From Lysobacter capsici (lineage in GTDB: Bacteria > Pseudomonadota > Gammaproteobacteria > Xanthomonadales > Xanthomonadaceae): a DNA stretch of 64,000 nt. Below the pieces are notes generated by a model. The model worked only from the letters and a program-made list of their open reading frames with translations, was not told the DNA's origin and ran no database searches. The position numbers were made by a program, and so were the translations under genes. The stretch covers positions 1,178,001-1,242,000 of the forward strand of contig NZ_CP094357.1 in NCBI RefSeq assembly GCF_014779555.2, read 5' to 3'. Shown here piece by piece: positions 51,577 to 60,812 of this stretch (position 1 is its first letter; every line of letters begins with the position of its first letter).

Positions 51577-52914
51577 GTGGCCTCAGGGGACCCGTCCGCA
51601 TCGCGGCTGAAAAAGAAGAAGCGCTTCCGGCGGCGGTTGCGCAGTCGCATCATCCTATCTTTCGTATTGCTGGGTTTCGGCCTGACCGCGATGTTCGCCT
51701 TCGCGACCAACTGGACGCGCACGCGGGTCGAGAATCAGATCGTCGAAGACGTGATGAATCGCAACATCGACGAGTACGCGCGCCAGTTCTATTCGGCGCC
51801 GAACGCCAAGCCCGAGTTCGGCGTGCAGCAGATGCTCGGGCGGGTCGTGAAAAGCGACCGCTTCGAATCGCTGCGCACCGAGCAGCCCGACTGGTACGAA
51901 CTGCCCGACGGCATCCACAACATCCAGGGCAAGAACGCGGACGGCAGCCCGTTTTCGTACAAGCTCGGGGTGCGCAAGACGCCGACGGAGTGGTTCTTCC
52001 TTGCCTACGACATGACCCAGGCGACCCGAGGCGAAGCGCAGTTCAACCGCGCGATCTATCTGTCGGTGCTGGTGTTCACCCTGTTCTCGTTGCTGGTCGG
52101 CTGGTGGGCGGCGTCGCGGGTCATGAGCCCGGTGTCGGAGCTGGCCAACCGGCTCAAGCGCTCGGGCCGCAGTTCGCAGTCCGAGGCCTTGGCCGCGCAC
52201 TTCCCGGACGACGAAGTCGGTCAGCTGGCCGAGGCGCTCGACGATTACGCCGAGCGCCTGACCAACGTGGTCCAGCGCGACCGCGAGTTCAATGCCGACG
52301 TCAGCCATGAGCTGCGCACGCCGCTGGCGGTGATCAAGGGCGCGGTCGAACTGCTGCTGTCGCGGCCGGACATCGAGGACAAGACTCGCAACCGGTTGTT
52401 GCGTATCCAGCGCGCCGAGCAGCAATGCACCGACCTGATCAGCGCGCTGCTGCTGTTGTCGCGCAACGAGCGCGGCCATGGCGCGACCGATATCGCCAAG
52501 TTGTCGGAACAGTTGCTCGAAGCGCATCGCGCGCAGCTCGGCGGCAAGGCGCTGGCGTTGCGGGTGGAAGGCGAGCGCGGCCTGGTGGTCGACGCGCCGG
52601 AAGCCGCGGTGGCGGTGGCGCTGGGCAACCTGATCGGCAACGCGGTCAAGTACACCACCCAGGGCGAGGTCGTGGTGCGACTGCATCCGCGCTCGGTCGA
52701 GGTGATCGATTCCGGCCCGGGCCTGAGCGCCGAGGACGCGGCCAAACTGTTCGAGCGCGGTTACCGCGGCACTCACGCCGGTCATTCGCAGGGCGGCGGC
52801 ATCGGTCTGTCGATCGTGCGCCGCTTGTGCGAGCTGTATGGCTGGGACGTGCGGGTGAAGCCGGGCGAGACGGTCGGGGTGGTGGCTACGTTGAAGTTCG
52901 AGCGGGTGGATTGA
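51577..52914 (+). CDS. Two-component sensor histidine kinase, ColS-like
   Basis: A 445-residue membrane sensor. A strongly basic start (LKKKKRFRRRLRSR) leads into TM1 (about 24-45). A periplasmic sensing part of about 115 residues follows, then TM2 (about 160-178), a HAMP-like linker, the phospho-acceptor His244 in VSHELRTPL, and the ATPase core with NLIGNAVKYT, DSGPGL and GGGIGLSIVRRLC. It uses a GTG start. With the upstream regulator it forms one operon. The stimulus is not evident. Confidence 0.92.
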   Translation: MASGDPSASRLKKKKRFRRRLRSRIILSFVLLGFGLTAMFAFATNWTRTRVENQIVEDVMNRNIDEYARQFYSAPNAKPEFGVQQMLGRVVKSDRFESLRTEQPDWYELPDGIHNIQGKNADGSPFSYKLGVRKTPTEWFFLAYDMTQATRGEAQFNRAIYLSVLVFTLFSLLVGWWAASRVMSPVSELANRLKRSGRSSQSEALAAHFPDDEVGQLAEALDDYAERLTNVVQRDREFNADVSHELRTPLAVIKGAVELLLSRPDIEDKTRNRLLRIQRAEQQCTDLISALLLLSRNERGHGATDIAKLSEQLLEAHRAQLGGKALALRVEGERGLVVDAPEAAVAVALGNLIGNAVKYTTQGEVVVRLHPRSVEVIDSGPGLSAEDAAKLFERGYRGTHAGHSQGGGIGLSIVRRLCELYGWDVRVKPGETVGVVATLKFERVD

Positions 52915-53084
52915 GGCGCGGGGCTGCTTGCCCGGCCGCGCCTGTGTTGAGCGCTCGATCGTTGCAGCGATGCGATCTGTTGCGATGGCGCAACGTCACG
53001 CTGCCCTGCCGATATCTGCGGTATCTCCGACGCGCAACTGGGTGATGGCTTCGTAGCCCGCGGTCCCATGCATCGTGCCGCGTA

Positions 53085-53245
53085 TCGATGTGCCCCCTTT
53101 GGAAAAGGGGGCCGCGCCTTGGGTAATTACGATGGGTGTACTTGAAACGTGGCGCGGGGGATTCGCTGTTGCTGTTGCGTCTTTGACAAGGCAGAAGCAA
53201 AGCAAAAGCGAATCCCCCCTGCCCCCCTTTTGCAAAGGGGGGAAA
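53085..53245. repeat. Composite CCCCCTTTT/AAAAGGGGG palindromic repeat
   Basis: CCCCCTTTGGAAAAGGGGG at the left and CCCCCCTTTTGCAAAGGGGGG at the right are each palindromic. Between them GCGGGGGATTCGC and GCGAATCCCCCC are inverted to each other. The whole forms a nested structure between convergent genes, resembling repeats frequent in xanthomonads. It fills most of the gap 52915-53264. Confidence 0.8.
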
Positions 53246-53264
53246 AGCTAAGCGCATTCGTTGT

Positions 53265-54179
53265 TTACTTGACCGCTTCCAGCCAGCCGTACTTGTCCGC
53301 AGTCTTGCCGTTGAACAAGCCGAAGAACAGCTCCTGGATGCGCTCGGTCACCGGGCCGCGACGGCCGGTGCCGACCTGACGGCCGTCGACCGAGCGGATC
53401 GGGGTGATCTCGGCGGCGGTGCCGCACATGAACAACTCGTCGCACAGGTACAGGTATTCGCGCGGCAGATCGCGTTCGACCACTTCGATGCCGACGTCGC
53501 GCGCCAGGGTGATGATGGTGTTGCGGGTCAGGCCGTTGAGCAGCGCGGCGCTGACCGGGGTGGTGTGCAGCGCGCCGTTGAAGACCAGGAACAGGTTCTC
53601 GCCCGCGCCTTCCGACAGCAGGCCGGTCGAAGCCAGCGCGATGCCTTCACCGAAGCCCAGGCGACGCGCTTCGCGCGCGACCAGCTGGCCCGACAGGTAA
53701 TTGCCGCCGGCCTTGGCGCCGGCCGGGATGGTGTTGGGCGCGAACCGCTGCCAGCTCGACACGCAGGCATCGATGCCTTCTTCGAGCACGCTGGCGCCGA
53801 GGTACTGGCCCATCTTCCAGGTCGCCACGGCGACGTCGGTCGGGGTGTCGGCCGACAGGCCGAAGCCGCCCAGGCCGCGGTACGCGACCGGACGCAGGTA
53901 ATCGGTGGTGTTGCCGTTGGCCTTGATGACTTCATGGCAGGCAGCGTTGATCTGCTCGAGCGAATACGGAATGCCCATGTCGTAGATCTTCGCCGAGGCG
54001 AACAGACGCGTGTTGTGGTCGTTCAGACGGAAGATGATCGGGCCGTTCGGCGTGTCGTACGTGCGGATGCCTTCGAACACCGACGAGCCGTAATGCAGCG
54101 CGTGCGACATGACGTGGGTGGTCGCTTCGGCCCAGCGCTTGATCGCACCGTTGTGCCAGATCCATTCGGGGTATTGCAT
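53265..54179 (-). CDS. ilvE: Branched-chain amino-acid aminotransferase
   Basis: PLP enzyme for the last step in valine, leucine and isoleucine synthesis. The 304 residues (fold type IV) start MQYPEWIWHNGAIKRWAEAT. Key stretches are LHYGSSVFEGIRTYDTPNGP, the PLP-lysine region PAGAKAGGNYLSGQ, EGAGENLFLVFNG, LNGLTRNTIITLA and the phosphate-binding CGTAAEITPIRSVDGRQVG. Length matches E. coli IlvE. The start at 54179 fits family alignments; the frame upstream to 54242 is not conserved in style. Confidence 0.95.
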   Translation of the reverse strand: MQYPEWIWHNGAIKRWAEATTHVMSHALHYGSSVFEGIRTYDTPNGPIIFRLNDHNTRLFASAKIYDMGIPYSLEQINAACHEVIKANGNTTDYLRPVAYRGLGGFGLSADTPTDVAVATWKMGQYLGASVLEEGIDACVSSWQRFAPNTIPAGAKAGGNYLSGQLVAREARRLGFGEGIALASTGLLSEGAGENLFLVFNGALHTTPVSAALLNGLTRNTIITLARDVGIEVVERDLPREYLYLCDELFMCGTAAEITPIRSVDGRQVGTGRRGPVTERIQELFFGLFNGKTADKYGWLEAVK

Positions 54180-54288
54180 CGTCGGCTTCCGTGGTGGGGA
54201 GGGGAAACCGCTATTGTGCCCTGCGCCCGGGGGCCGACCCAAGCCGATGCCTCGCCGGTGCGTTGCCGCGCTGTGGCGGCACGCCTGT

Positions 54289-55020
54289 TCAGCCTTTTAT
54301 CCACCAGCAGCCGTAGTGGCGGGTCAGACCGAACACGGTGCGCGACGGAGTGACGCCGTTGCCCAGGGTCTGCTCCAGGCGCAGCGCGACCGGCGCGCGC
54401 CGATGCGGCACCGGCGCGGGCGCCGCGGCCGTCTGCGCGGTGGTTTCGGCGGCAGGGGCGGCCTGCGGCGCCTGCTCGCCGCTCATGCCGGCCGGACGGC
54501 CCAGCCCGGCCGGCGCCGACGGCGTGATCGGCGGCAGCGGCGCGAGCGCGGCGTTCGGCGCGGCCGGCGGCAAGGTGGTCCAGGCGCCGGGCGTGGCCTC
54601 GGGTTCGGCCACCGACGGCATCACCGGCGCGATGTCGAGCAGCGGCCGCTGCGCGATCGCATCGAGTCGTTCGATCACCGCATAGGCGCGATCATCGGAC
54701 ATGCCGGTCCAGTGATACACCGAGGCGAGCTTATTGCCGTCGTGGGCGTCGATCGCGCTGGTGATCTGGCCGACCAGATCGCGCAGATTGCGCGCGCAGC
54801 CGCCGGTGTACGGCGTTTGCTGCGCGGCCGCGGGCGCGGCGCCGCGCGGCAGGCGGTCGACGCCGCCGGCGCTGGCGCAGTCGCGGTCGGTGTACACCGA
54901 ATTGCCGTGCGCATCCGTGCAGCGGCGGATCTGCGCCTGCGCGGTGGTGGGATGCAGTGCGAGGCAGCTCATCGCGAGCGGCGGCAGCAGGGACAGGCAG
55001 AGTCGGGCGAACCAAGGCAT
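54289..55020 (-). CDS. Exported DUF4124-containing protein
   Basis: A 243-residue exported protein. The signal peptide (LCLSLLPPLAMSCLALHPT) is followed at about residues 29-50 by the DUF4124 signature IRRCTDAHGNSVYTDRDCAS, a short disulfide-prone module. A middle part has ARNLRDLVGQITSAIDAHDG. A long Ala/Pro-rich stretch (about 130-210) precedes a C-terminal hydrophilic domain (RTVFGLTRHYGCWWIKG). Function unknown. It sits upstream of ilvE on the same strand but about 110 bases apart. Confidence 0.8.
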   Translation of the reverse strand: MPWFARLCLSLLPPLAMSCLALHPTTAQAQIRRCTDAHGNSVYTDRDCASAGGVDRLPRGAAPAAAQQTPYTGGCARNLRDLVGQITSAIDAHDGNKLASVYHWTGMSDDRAYAVIERLDAIAQRPLLDIAPVMPSVAEPEATPGAWTTLPPAAPNAALAPLPPITPSAPAGLGRPAGMSGEQAPQAAPAAETTAQTAAAPAPVPHRRAPVALRLEQTLGNGVTPSRTVFGLTRHYGCWWIKG

Positions 55021-55263
55021 CGGCGAAGACTAGCGCCGAGCGACGGTCGTGGACAGTGCGGGGGTGTGGATTTGCGTCCGGGCCGGTCGCCGCCGATGGC
55101 GTTCGGCGTGGCGGCGTCGATGCGCCGACGCTGCTGTATCGGCCGCGATAAAGCCCGATGCGGCCTTTGCGACTCGCCGCGGCAACCAGGCCGCGGCGAG
55201 CGCTTGCGGAAGATCATCGCAGCGACCGCGGCCATGCAGCCGCGGCCGCCGCGATCGCGACGA

Positions 55264-56535
55264 TCAGCGGAACGCCGCCACCGTCGCCGCGCGTTCGTTC
55301 AACACGCGCGCGTTGTTGCTCTTGGCCGCGGTGCCCATCGGCGCACCGTTGTAGGTGATGTTCGGGTTCGACCAGTAGTTCAGACGCGGACAGTTGCTGC
55401 CGCAGCTGTAGGCCATGATCGTGCGCCACGCATTGCCTGGACCCCAGTAGCCGTGGCCGTAGGGATAGACGGTGTTGGTGCCGTTGCTGGGATCGTGGTG
55501 CGCGCCGAAGTTGTGGCCGATCTCGTGGGCGAAGCTGTAGTAGCCGGTCATGCAGCTGGCGCCGACCACGCTGAAGGCGCTGGCCGCGTTCGAGTTGAGA
55601 TAGCCCAGGCCGCAATACGCCGGGTCGGTGATGATCAACACGTTGACGTCGGCGGCGATGGAGTTGCGGGTGGCGTGGTAGTTGTCGAGGTAGCCGTCGC
55701 TGGTGCCGGAGAAGCGGCTCAGGTCGGTGTTGAAGCCGGCGCTGACGTAGCTGTTGGTGTACTGGCCGGCGAGTTCGAAACGCACATTGACCGCGCTGTT
55801 GGCGAAGCTCTGGTTGCTCTCGGTGATCGCCAGGTTGGCCTTGGTCAGGGTGTTGCCGACCGCGTTGGCGGCGGCCTGGGTGTAGACCACCATCACCCGC
55901 ACCACCGCCGGCGCTTTCTCGTTGGCCGCGGCTTCGTCGAACTTGGGATCGTTGAGGAACGGCACGATCGGCTTGGCGCTGTACGCGGCGGCCGGATGAT
56001 CGGCCGGCATCAGCGCTTCGTTGATCAGGCTGACGGTGTGGCCGCCGTTCTTGAGCGGATCGATGCGATAAAGCTTGCCGCCGGTGCGCACGGTGCCGGA
56101 CATCTGCTCGCCCTGGCGCACGATGATGGCCGACTCTTCCGGGTTGTCGATCAGCTCGGCGCCGGTGAACTTGTTGATGCGCTTGAGTTGGGTGTTGGGA
56201 TCGCCGACCAGGCCCTGCCAGATCACGATGCCGTCGGGCTTGCGCTGCGCCTGCAGCTTGTGCGCCTTGAGATTGACGCCGGGCGCGAGGTTGAGCAGCA
56301 GTTCTTCCTGGGTTTCGTTGATCTGCGCGGCATCGGCGCGGACCAAGTCGATCTTGACCGCGGCGCGATCGGACTTGATCGCCCGATAGGCCAGGTCGCT
56401 GTTGAGACTGCGCGCGACGCTGGCGGCGGGGGTGGAGAACAGCGGAGCCGGTTCGGCGGCCGAGGCGGCACCGGCCAGGCCCAGCGAGAGGGCGATGGCG
56501 ACATTCAGAGGCAATAGTGCGTGGCGTGCGGACAT
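55264..56535 (-). CDS. Secreted reprolysin-type (M12-like) zinc metallopeptidase
   Basis: A 423-residue exported protease. The signal peptide (ALSLGLAGAASAAE) is followed by a propeptide to about 205. The catalytic domain carries the extended zinc site HEIGHNFGAHHD at 337-348 and the Met-turn IMAYSC with Met374. Four or more cysteines (CGLGY, SCMTGYY, SCGSNC) suggest disulfides. The domain ends near the C-terminus without extra binding modules. Such proteases degrade extracellular proteins of prey or host. Start set at MSARH, with GGAGAG upstream. Confidence 0.92.
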   Translation of the reverse strand: MSARHALLPLNVAIALSLGLAGAASAAEPAPLFSTPAASVARSLNSDLAYRAIKSDRAAVKIDLVRADAAQINETQEELLLNLAPGVNLKAHKLQAQRKPDGIVIWQGLVGDPNTQLKRINKFTGAELIDNPEESAIIVRQGEQMSGTVRTGGKLYRIDPLKNGGHTVSLINEALMPADHPAAAYSAKPIVPFLNDPKFDEAAANEKAPAVVRVMVVYTQAAANAVGNTLTKANLAITESNQSFANSAVNVRFELAGQYTNSYVSAGFNTDLSRFSGTSDGYLDNYHATRNSIAADVNVLIITDPAYCGLGYLNSNAASAFSVVGASCMTGYYSFAHEIGHNFGAHHDPSNGTNTVYPYGHGYWGPGNAWRTIMAYSCGSNCPRLNYWSNPNITYNGAPMGTAAKSNNARVLNERAATVAAFR

Positions 56536-56720
56536 GATGCTCACTCTCCATTGAGGACCGCTGCGCGCCGCGCGCCCGTGGCCTGGGCGCGCGACGGCGG
56601 TCGCGAGGGCATCGCTCGTCGCGGCGATGCATCCTGGAGTCAGTGGGCTACCGCCACGTCGCAAGGCTCAAGACCGAACTTGTCGCAGGACAAGCGCAGG
56701 CTGAGAACTCGCCTAGCAAT

Positions 56721-56755
56721 TCGCCTTTGGTGCTAGGCACCAAAGGCGATTTTTG
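56721..56755. terminator. Perfect 13-bp hairpin with T-tract between metF and the metallopeptidase gene
   Basis: TCGCCTTTGGTGC and GCACCAAAGGCGA enclose TAG, followed on the plus strand by TTTTTG. Both flanking genes are on the minus strand, where the T-tract is missing, so its role there could be attenuation or protection of the metF 3' end instead. Confidence 0.5.
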
Positions 56756-56820
56756 TGACGCAATCAAGCTGTCTTAATGTGTCTGAATGTCGCGCCGCGA
56801 ACACGCTTGCGGCCGAGCGA

Positions 56821-57645
56821 TCAGGCGATGCGCGACAACACCGTCAGCGTGGGCTTGGACAAGTTCAGCGTGTAGAAATGCAGGCCCGGCGCGCCGCCTT
56901 CGATCAAGCGGCTGCACAGGCGCGCGACCACGTCGGCGCCGAATTCGCGGATGCTGTCGACGTCATCGCCGTAGGCCTGCATGCGCTGCGCGACCCAGCG
57001 CGGAATCTCCGCGCCGCACAGATCGGAGAAGCGGCGCAGCTGGCTGAAGTTGGAGATCGGCATGATGCCCGGCACGATCGGGATGTCGATGCCGGCCGCG
57101 CGCACGTCGTCGACGAAGCGGAAATACGCATCGGCGTTGTAGAAATACTGGGTGATCGCGCCGTCCGCGCCGGCGCGGACCTTGCGCTTGAAATTCTCCA
57201 GATCCGAATGCGCGTCGCGCGCCTGCGGATGGGTTTCCGGATAGGCCGCCACTTCGATATGGAAATGGTCGCCGGTTTCGGCGCGGATGAATTCGACCAG
57301 TTCGTTGGCGTAGCGCAGGTCGCCGGCGCTGGCCATGCCCGAGGGCAGATCGCCGCGCAGGGTGACCAGCCGCTTGCAGCCGATCTCGCGATACAACTGC
57401 AACAGCTCGCGGATCTCGGCGCGGGTGCCGCCGACGCAGGACAGGTGCGGCGCCGCGTCGAGCTTGTGCTTGGCGCGCAGCCGGCGAATGGTCTCGGGCG
57501 TGTAGTTCAAGGTCGAGCCGCCGGCGCCGAAGGTGCACGACACGTAGATGGGTGCGTACGGCTTGAGCTTGATCGCGGTCTTGTCGAGCTGACCGCGTTG
57601 TTCGTCGGTCTTGGGGGGATAGAACTCGAAGCTGATCGGCAGCAT
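56821..57645 (-). CDS. metF: 5,10-methylenetetrahydrofolate reductase
   Basis: FAD enzyme that makes 5-methyltetrahydrofolate, the methyl donor for methionine synthesis. The 274 residues form a TIM barrel. They begin MLPISFEFYPPKTDEQ with the catalytic Glu in SFEFYPP; SCTFGAGGS, LVTLRGDLP, the FAD-binding EVAAYPETHPQA, QYFYNADAYFRFVDD and PGIMPISNFSQL follow. The length is typical of bacterial MetF. An interrupted palindrome CGATA-A-TATCG lies 28 bases upstream of the start. ahcY lies 4 kb away on the same strand, separated by plus-strand genes. Confidence 0.95.
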   Translation of the reverse strand: MLPISFEFYPPKTDEQRGQLDKTAIKLKPYAPIYVSCTFGAGGSTLNYTPETIRRLRAKHKLDAAPHLSCVGGTRAEIRELLQLYREIGCKRLVTLRGDLPSGMASAGDLRYANELVEFIRAETGDHFHIEVAAYPETHPQARDAHSDLENFKRKVRAGADGAITQYFYNADAYFRFVDDVRAAGIDIPIVPGIMPISNFSQLRRFSDLCGAEIPRWVAQRMQAYGDDVDSIREFGADVVARLCSRLIEGGAPGLHFYTLNLSKPTLTVLSRIA

Positions 57646-57872
57646 GGGCGGGGCCGCGGCGGTGGGAAGATTCGATAATATCGCTTTATCGCGATGAATG
57701 GTATCGAGGGTGCCGGTGGGTCGCCGATGGGGACGCAGCCCCGCCGTCGAGCGTTGGCGCGTGGCGCGGTTCGCATCGCGGCGCGCAAGCAACGAAATCC
57801 GCGACGCAAACCTGCTGCGACGAGGTCGCCACTGCGCTATAGATGGGAGCGGTTTCCCTATCCCGTTTCGTC

Positions 57873-58565
57873 ATGACCGATCACCCACTCGACAACCCGA
57901 TCTGGCGATCGCTGCGCAGCCGTCACCGGGCGCTCGCCGTCGGCGACACGCGCGTCGCGCGTTATCCGGCGCAGATCGCGCCGTTCCTCGGCGTGGCGGA
58001 AGACGCGGCCGACATCGAAGACCTGTTGCCGTCGCTGCTGCCGCCGGGCGACACCGCGCTGCTGCTCGCGCGCACCCCCGCGGTGTCGACGCGATGGGAG
58101 CTGCGCCACATCACCGATCTGGCCCAGATGATCTGCCCCGAACCAATCGAGGTGTCGCCGCACGACGACACCGCGCGCATCGTCGAACTCGACGCGAGCC
58201 ATCGCGACGACGTACTCGCGCTGACCGCGCTGGTGTACCCGCACTACTTCCGCCCGCACACCATGCAACTGGGCCGCTACTTCGGCATCTACCACGACGG
58301 CCGCCTCGCCGCGATGGCCGGCGAGCGCATGGGCACCGACGACTACACCGAACTGAGCGCCATCTGCACTCATCCCGATTTCCTCGGTCGCGGCCACGCG
58401 CGCCAGTTGCTGATCTTCCTGTCCAACGACAACCATGCGCGCGGCCGCATCCCGTTTTTGCACGTGAGTCACGAGAACCCGCGCGCGATCGGCTTGTACG
58501 AGCGCAACGGCTATCGGATGCGGCAGGATATTGCGTTTTGGTCGTTGCGGCAGCGGGACGAATAA
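57873..58565 (+). CDS. GNAT-family N-acetyltransferase
   Basis: A 230-residue protein. The N-terminal 100 residues form an unassigned domain (PIWRSLRSRHRALAVGDTRV) ahead of a C-terminal GNAT domain of about 110 residues: ARIVELDASHRDDVLALTAL, MAGERMGTDDYTELSAICTH, the acetyl-CoA loop DFLGRGHARQLLIFL, and SHENPRAIGLYERNGYRMRQ. The order matches the FR47-like group. The ATG at 57873 was chosen over an in-frame ATG ten codons earlier. Substrate unknown. Confidence 0.85.
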   Translation: MTDHPLDNPIWRSLRSRHRALAVGDTRVARYPAQIAPFLGVAEDAADIEDLLPSLLPPGDTALLLARTPAVSTRWELRHITDLAQMICPEPIEVSPHDDTARIVELDASHRDDVLALTALVYPHYFRPHTMQLGRYFGIYHDGRLAAMAGERMGTDDYTELSAICTHPDFLGRGHARQLLIFLSNDNHARGRIPFLHVSHENPRAIGLYERNGYRMRQDIAFWSLRQRDE

Positions 58566-58761
58566 GCCGCATACAGACGTACCGCTCCAAGAAGCGGCCC
58601 GCAGCAGTGACATCGGCGCCGCGCAACGGCGAGGATCGCCCCGCCGTTCCTCCAGCCCCCAAGCCGCTCGCCAGCCGCCGCGGCCGCTCGTCATTTATCC
58701 ACCAGGGCGGCGTGAGGAACCGGGCAAGGTGCGTCCACCACCCAGGCTCTGGAGCCCTTCG

Positions 58762-59679
58762 ATGAACCCGCTCTCCCGTTCGCGTTTCCTGCGTCGTATC
58801 GCATTGGCCGCCGCTGTGTTGATCGCGGCCGGCAGCGCGCAGGCCAAGACCGTGCAGTTCCAGGAATTGTCCGTCGAGGTCGTCGGCGAGGGCCGGCCGG
58901 TGCTGATGATTCCGGGCCTCAACAGCGCCGGCGAGACCTGGCGCGAGACCTGCGCGGCGCTGCAGGCGGACCATGTGCAATGCCACATCGTGCAATTGCC
59001 CGGTTTCGCCGGCGCGCCGGCGGTCAAGACCGATCGCTTCGTCGATTCGATGCGCGACCGTCTGTTGGCCTACATCAAGGATCGCAAGCTGGCCAAGCCG
59101 GTGGTGATGGGGCATAGCCTGGGCGGGTTCATCGCGCTGGAGATGGCGATCGAGCAGCCCAAGGCCATCGACCGTCTGGTGATCGTGGACTCGCTGGCGT
59201 TCCTGGGCGCGTTGCAGAACCCGGCCGCGACCGCCGAGTCGGTCAAGCCGATGGCCGAGGCGATGCGCAAGCGGATGACCGAGCAGGATGCCGAGACCTA
59301 CCGTCTGGGCGTCGCTAACGCGGTCAAGGGCATGAGTCTGGACGAAAAGCGCGTGGCCACTTTGGTCCAATGGGGCGAGGCCAGCGACCGCGCCACCACC
59401 GCGCAGGCGATGTACGAAATGATGACCACCGACCTGCGTCCGCAGTTGGCGAAGATCAAGACGCCGACCCTGCTGCTCGGCTCGTGGGCGGCCTACGCCA
59501 GCTACGGCGCCACCAAGGAGTCGACGACCGCCATCTTCAAGGCCCAGTACGCCACGCTGGACGGCGTGCGTATCGAGCTGAGCCAGGCCGGTTACCATTT
59601 CCTGATGTGGGACGATCCGAAGTGGCTGCAGGATCAGGTGCGCGGCTTCATCGATGCCGGCGCCGGCCACGGCGGTTGA
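58762..59679 (+). CDS. Exported alpha/beta-hydrolase
   Basis: A 305-residue serine hydrolase with a signal peptide (IALAAAVLIAAGSAQA). The fold begins with MIPGLNSAGETW (oxyanion loop). The nucleophile elbow is VMGHSLGGFIAL; the acid lies in the TLLLGSWAAY region and the catalytic His in AGYHFLMWDDPKW. A helical cap holds many Met and Lys residues. Likely an esterase or peptidase acting in the periplasm; substrate unknown. GGAG lies 8 bases before the ATG. A strong hairpin follows 25 bases past the stop. Confidence 0.88.
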   Translation: MNPLSRSRFLRRIALAAAVLIAAGSAQAKTVQFQELSVEVVGEGRPVLMIPGLNSAGETWRETCAALQADHVQCHIVQLPGFAGAPAVKTDRFVDSMRDRLLAYIKDRKLAKPVVMGHSLGGFIALEMAIEQPKAIDRLVIVDSLAFLGALQNPAATAESVKPMAEAMRKRMTEQDAETYRLGVANAVKGMSLDEKRVATLVQWGEASDRATTAQAMYEMMTTDLRPQLAKIKTPTLLLGSWAAYASYGATKESTTAIFKAQYATLDGVRIELSQAGYHFLMWDDPKWLQDQVRGFIDAGAGHGG

Positions 59680-59704
59680 AGACCATGCGTGGGTGATGCT
59701 CCAG

Positions 59705-59730
59705 CACGGCCGCGGTTCGCCGCGGCCGTG
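59705..59730 (+). terminator. Perfect GC hairpin after the hydrolase gene
   Basis: CACGGCCGCGG and CCGCGGCCGTG form an 11-bp stem with a TTCG tetraloop. The following bases TGCTGTCTTAT are only moderately T-rich. Confidence 0.5.
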
Positions 59731-59771
59731 TGCTGTCTTATCGACATACTTTTTTCGACGGAAACCGCCGC

Positions 59772-60812
59772 ATGTCGCGAACGCAATTGCGTACCGCCCT
59801 CGCCGACGCCGCGTTCTGGACCGGCCTGGCCGTGTTCAACCTGACGCTGGCGGTGGTGTTCGGCGGCATGAGCTCGGGCTCGACCCTGATCAGCGTGCTG
59901 TTGTCGCTGGAGCTGTGGGCGATTGGCGGCGCGATGCGGCGCATCGCGTTGCGGCGGCACTGGTTCGAACTCGGACCGGTCCGGCTGGCGCTGCGTTTGC
60001 TGCTGTGCATCGGGCTCGGCGCGACCTTGGCGCAGCTGCTGTTGATCCCCGTGTTGCGGCTGGCGTTGATCCAGGGCTGGGTGTCGTTGCCGCAATCGAC
60101 CGGTTTTCGCCCGGCGATGCTGTTCGTGTACTGGGCCAACACCGCGTTCATGCTGGGCCTGTGGGCCGCGCTGTGGAGCTGGACCATGGCGATGCAGCGC
60201 TATCGCGAAGGCGAGATCGCGCGTCTCAACGCCGAGTCGCTGCGCAACGCGTTCGAACTCGATGCGCTGCGCGCGCGCCTGAACCCGCATTTCGTGTTCA
60301 ACGCGCTCAACAACCTGCGCGCGCTGATCAACGAGGACACCGAGCGCGCGCGCGAACTGGTCACGCGGCTGTCCAACACCTTGCGCCATGCCCTGGATCA
60401 CAGCCAGCGCGAGCAGGCCAGCCTGGCCGAGGAACTCGCCGTGGTCGAGGACTACCTCGCGGTCGAGGCGGTGCATTACGAGGATCGCCTGCGTGTGCAG
60501 CGCGACATCGACGCGAACGCGTTGAACGCGCGGTTGCCGCCGATGGCGCTGCAACTGTTGGTCGAGAACGCGGTCAAGCACGGCATCGCGTGCACGCCCG
60601 GCGGCGGCGAACTCAGCGTGCGGGCGCATTGCGAAAACGCAGCGCTGCACATCGAGGTCGGCAATCCCGGTCGCATCGATCCCGAGCCGGCGCGACGCGG
60701 GGTCGGTCTGGCCTATCTGCGCACGCGCCTGGCCCATGGCGGCAACGCCGGACGTTTCGAACTCAGGCAACGCGGCAACCGGGTGATCGCGCAGTTGGAG
60801 ATACCGCAATGA
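59772..60812 (+). CDS. LytS/AlgZ-type membrane histidine kinase
   Basis: A 346-residue sensor of the His_kinase family PF06580. Four membrane helices occupy about residues 12-140 with no large periplasmic domain. The phospho-acceptor is His173 in LNPHFVFNALNNLRALI. Downstream are LAEELAVVEDYLAVEAVHYED and the nucleotide-binding QLLVENAVKHGIA, and RRGVGLAYLRTRLA. The stop overlaps the start of a LytTR regulator by ATGA. Relatives sense envelope state or pyruvate-like metabolites; the signal here is unknown. Confidence 0.92.
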   Translation: MSRTQLRTALADAAFWTGLAVFNLTLAVVFGGMSSGSTLISVLLSLELWAIGGAMRRIALRRHWFELGPVRLALRLLLCIGLGATLAQLLLIPVLRLALIQGWVSLPQSTGFRPAMLFVYWANTAFMLGLWAALWSWTMAMQRYREGEIARLNAESLRNAFELDALRARLNPHFVFNALNNLRALINEDTERARELVTRLSNTLRHALDHSQREQASLAEELAVVEDYLAVEAVHYEDRLRVQRDIDANALNARLPPMALQLLVENAVKHGIACTPGGGELSVRAHCENAALHIEVGNPGRIDPEPARRGVGLAYLRTRLAHGGNAGRFELRQRGNRVIAQLEIPQ

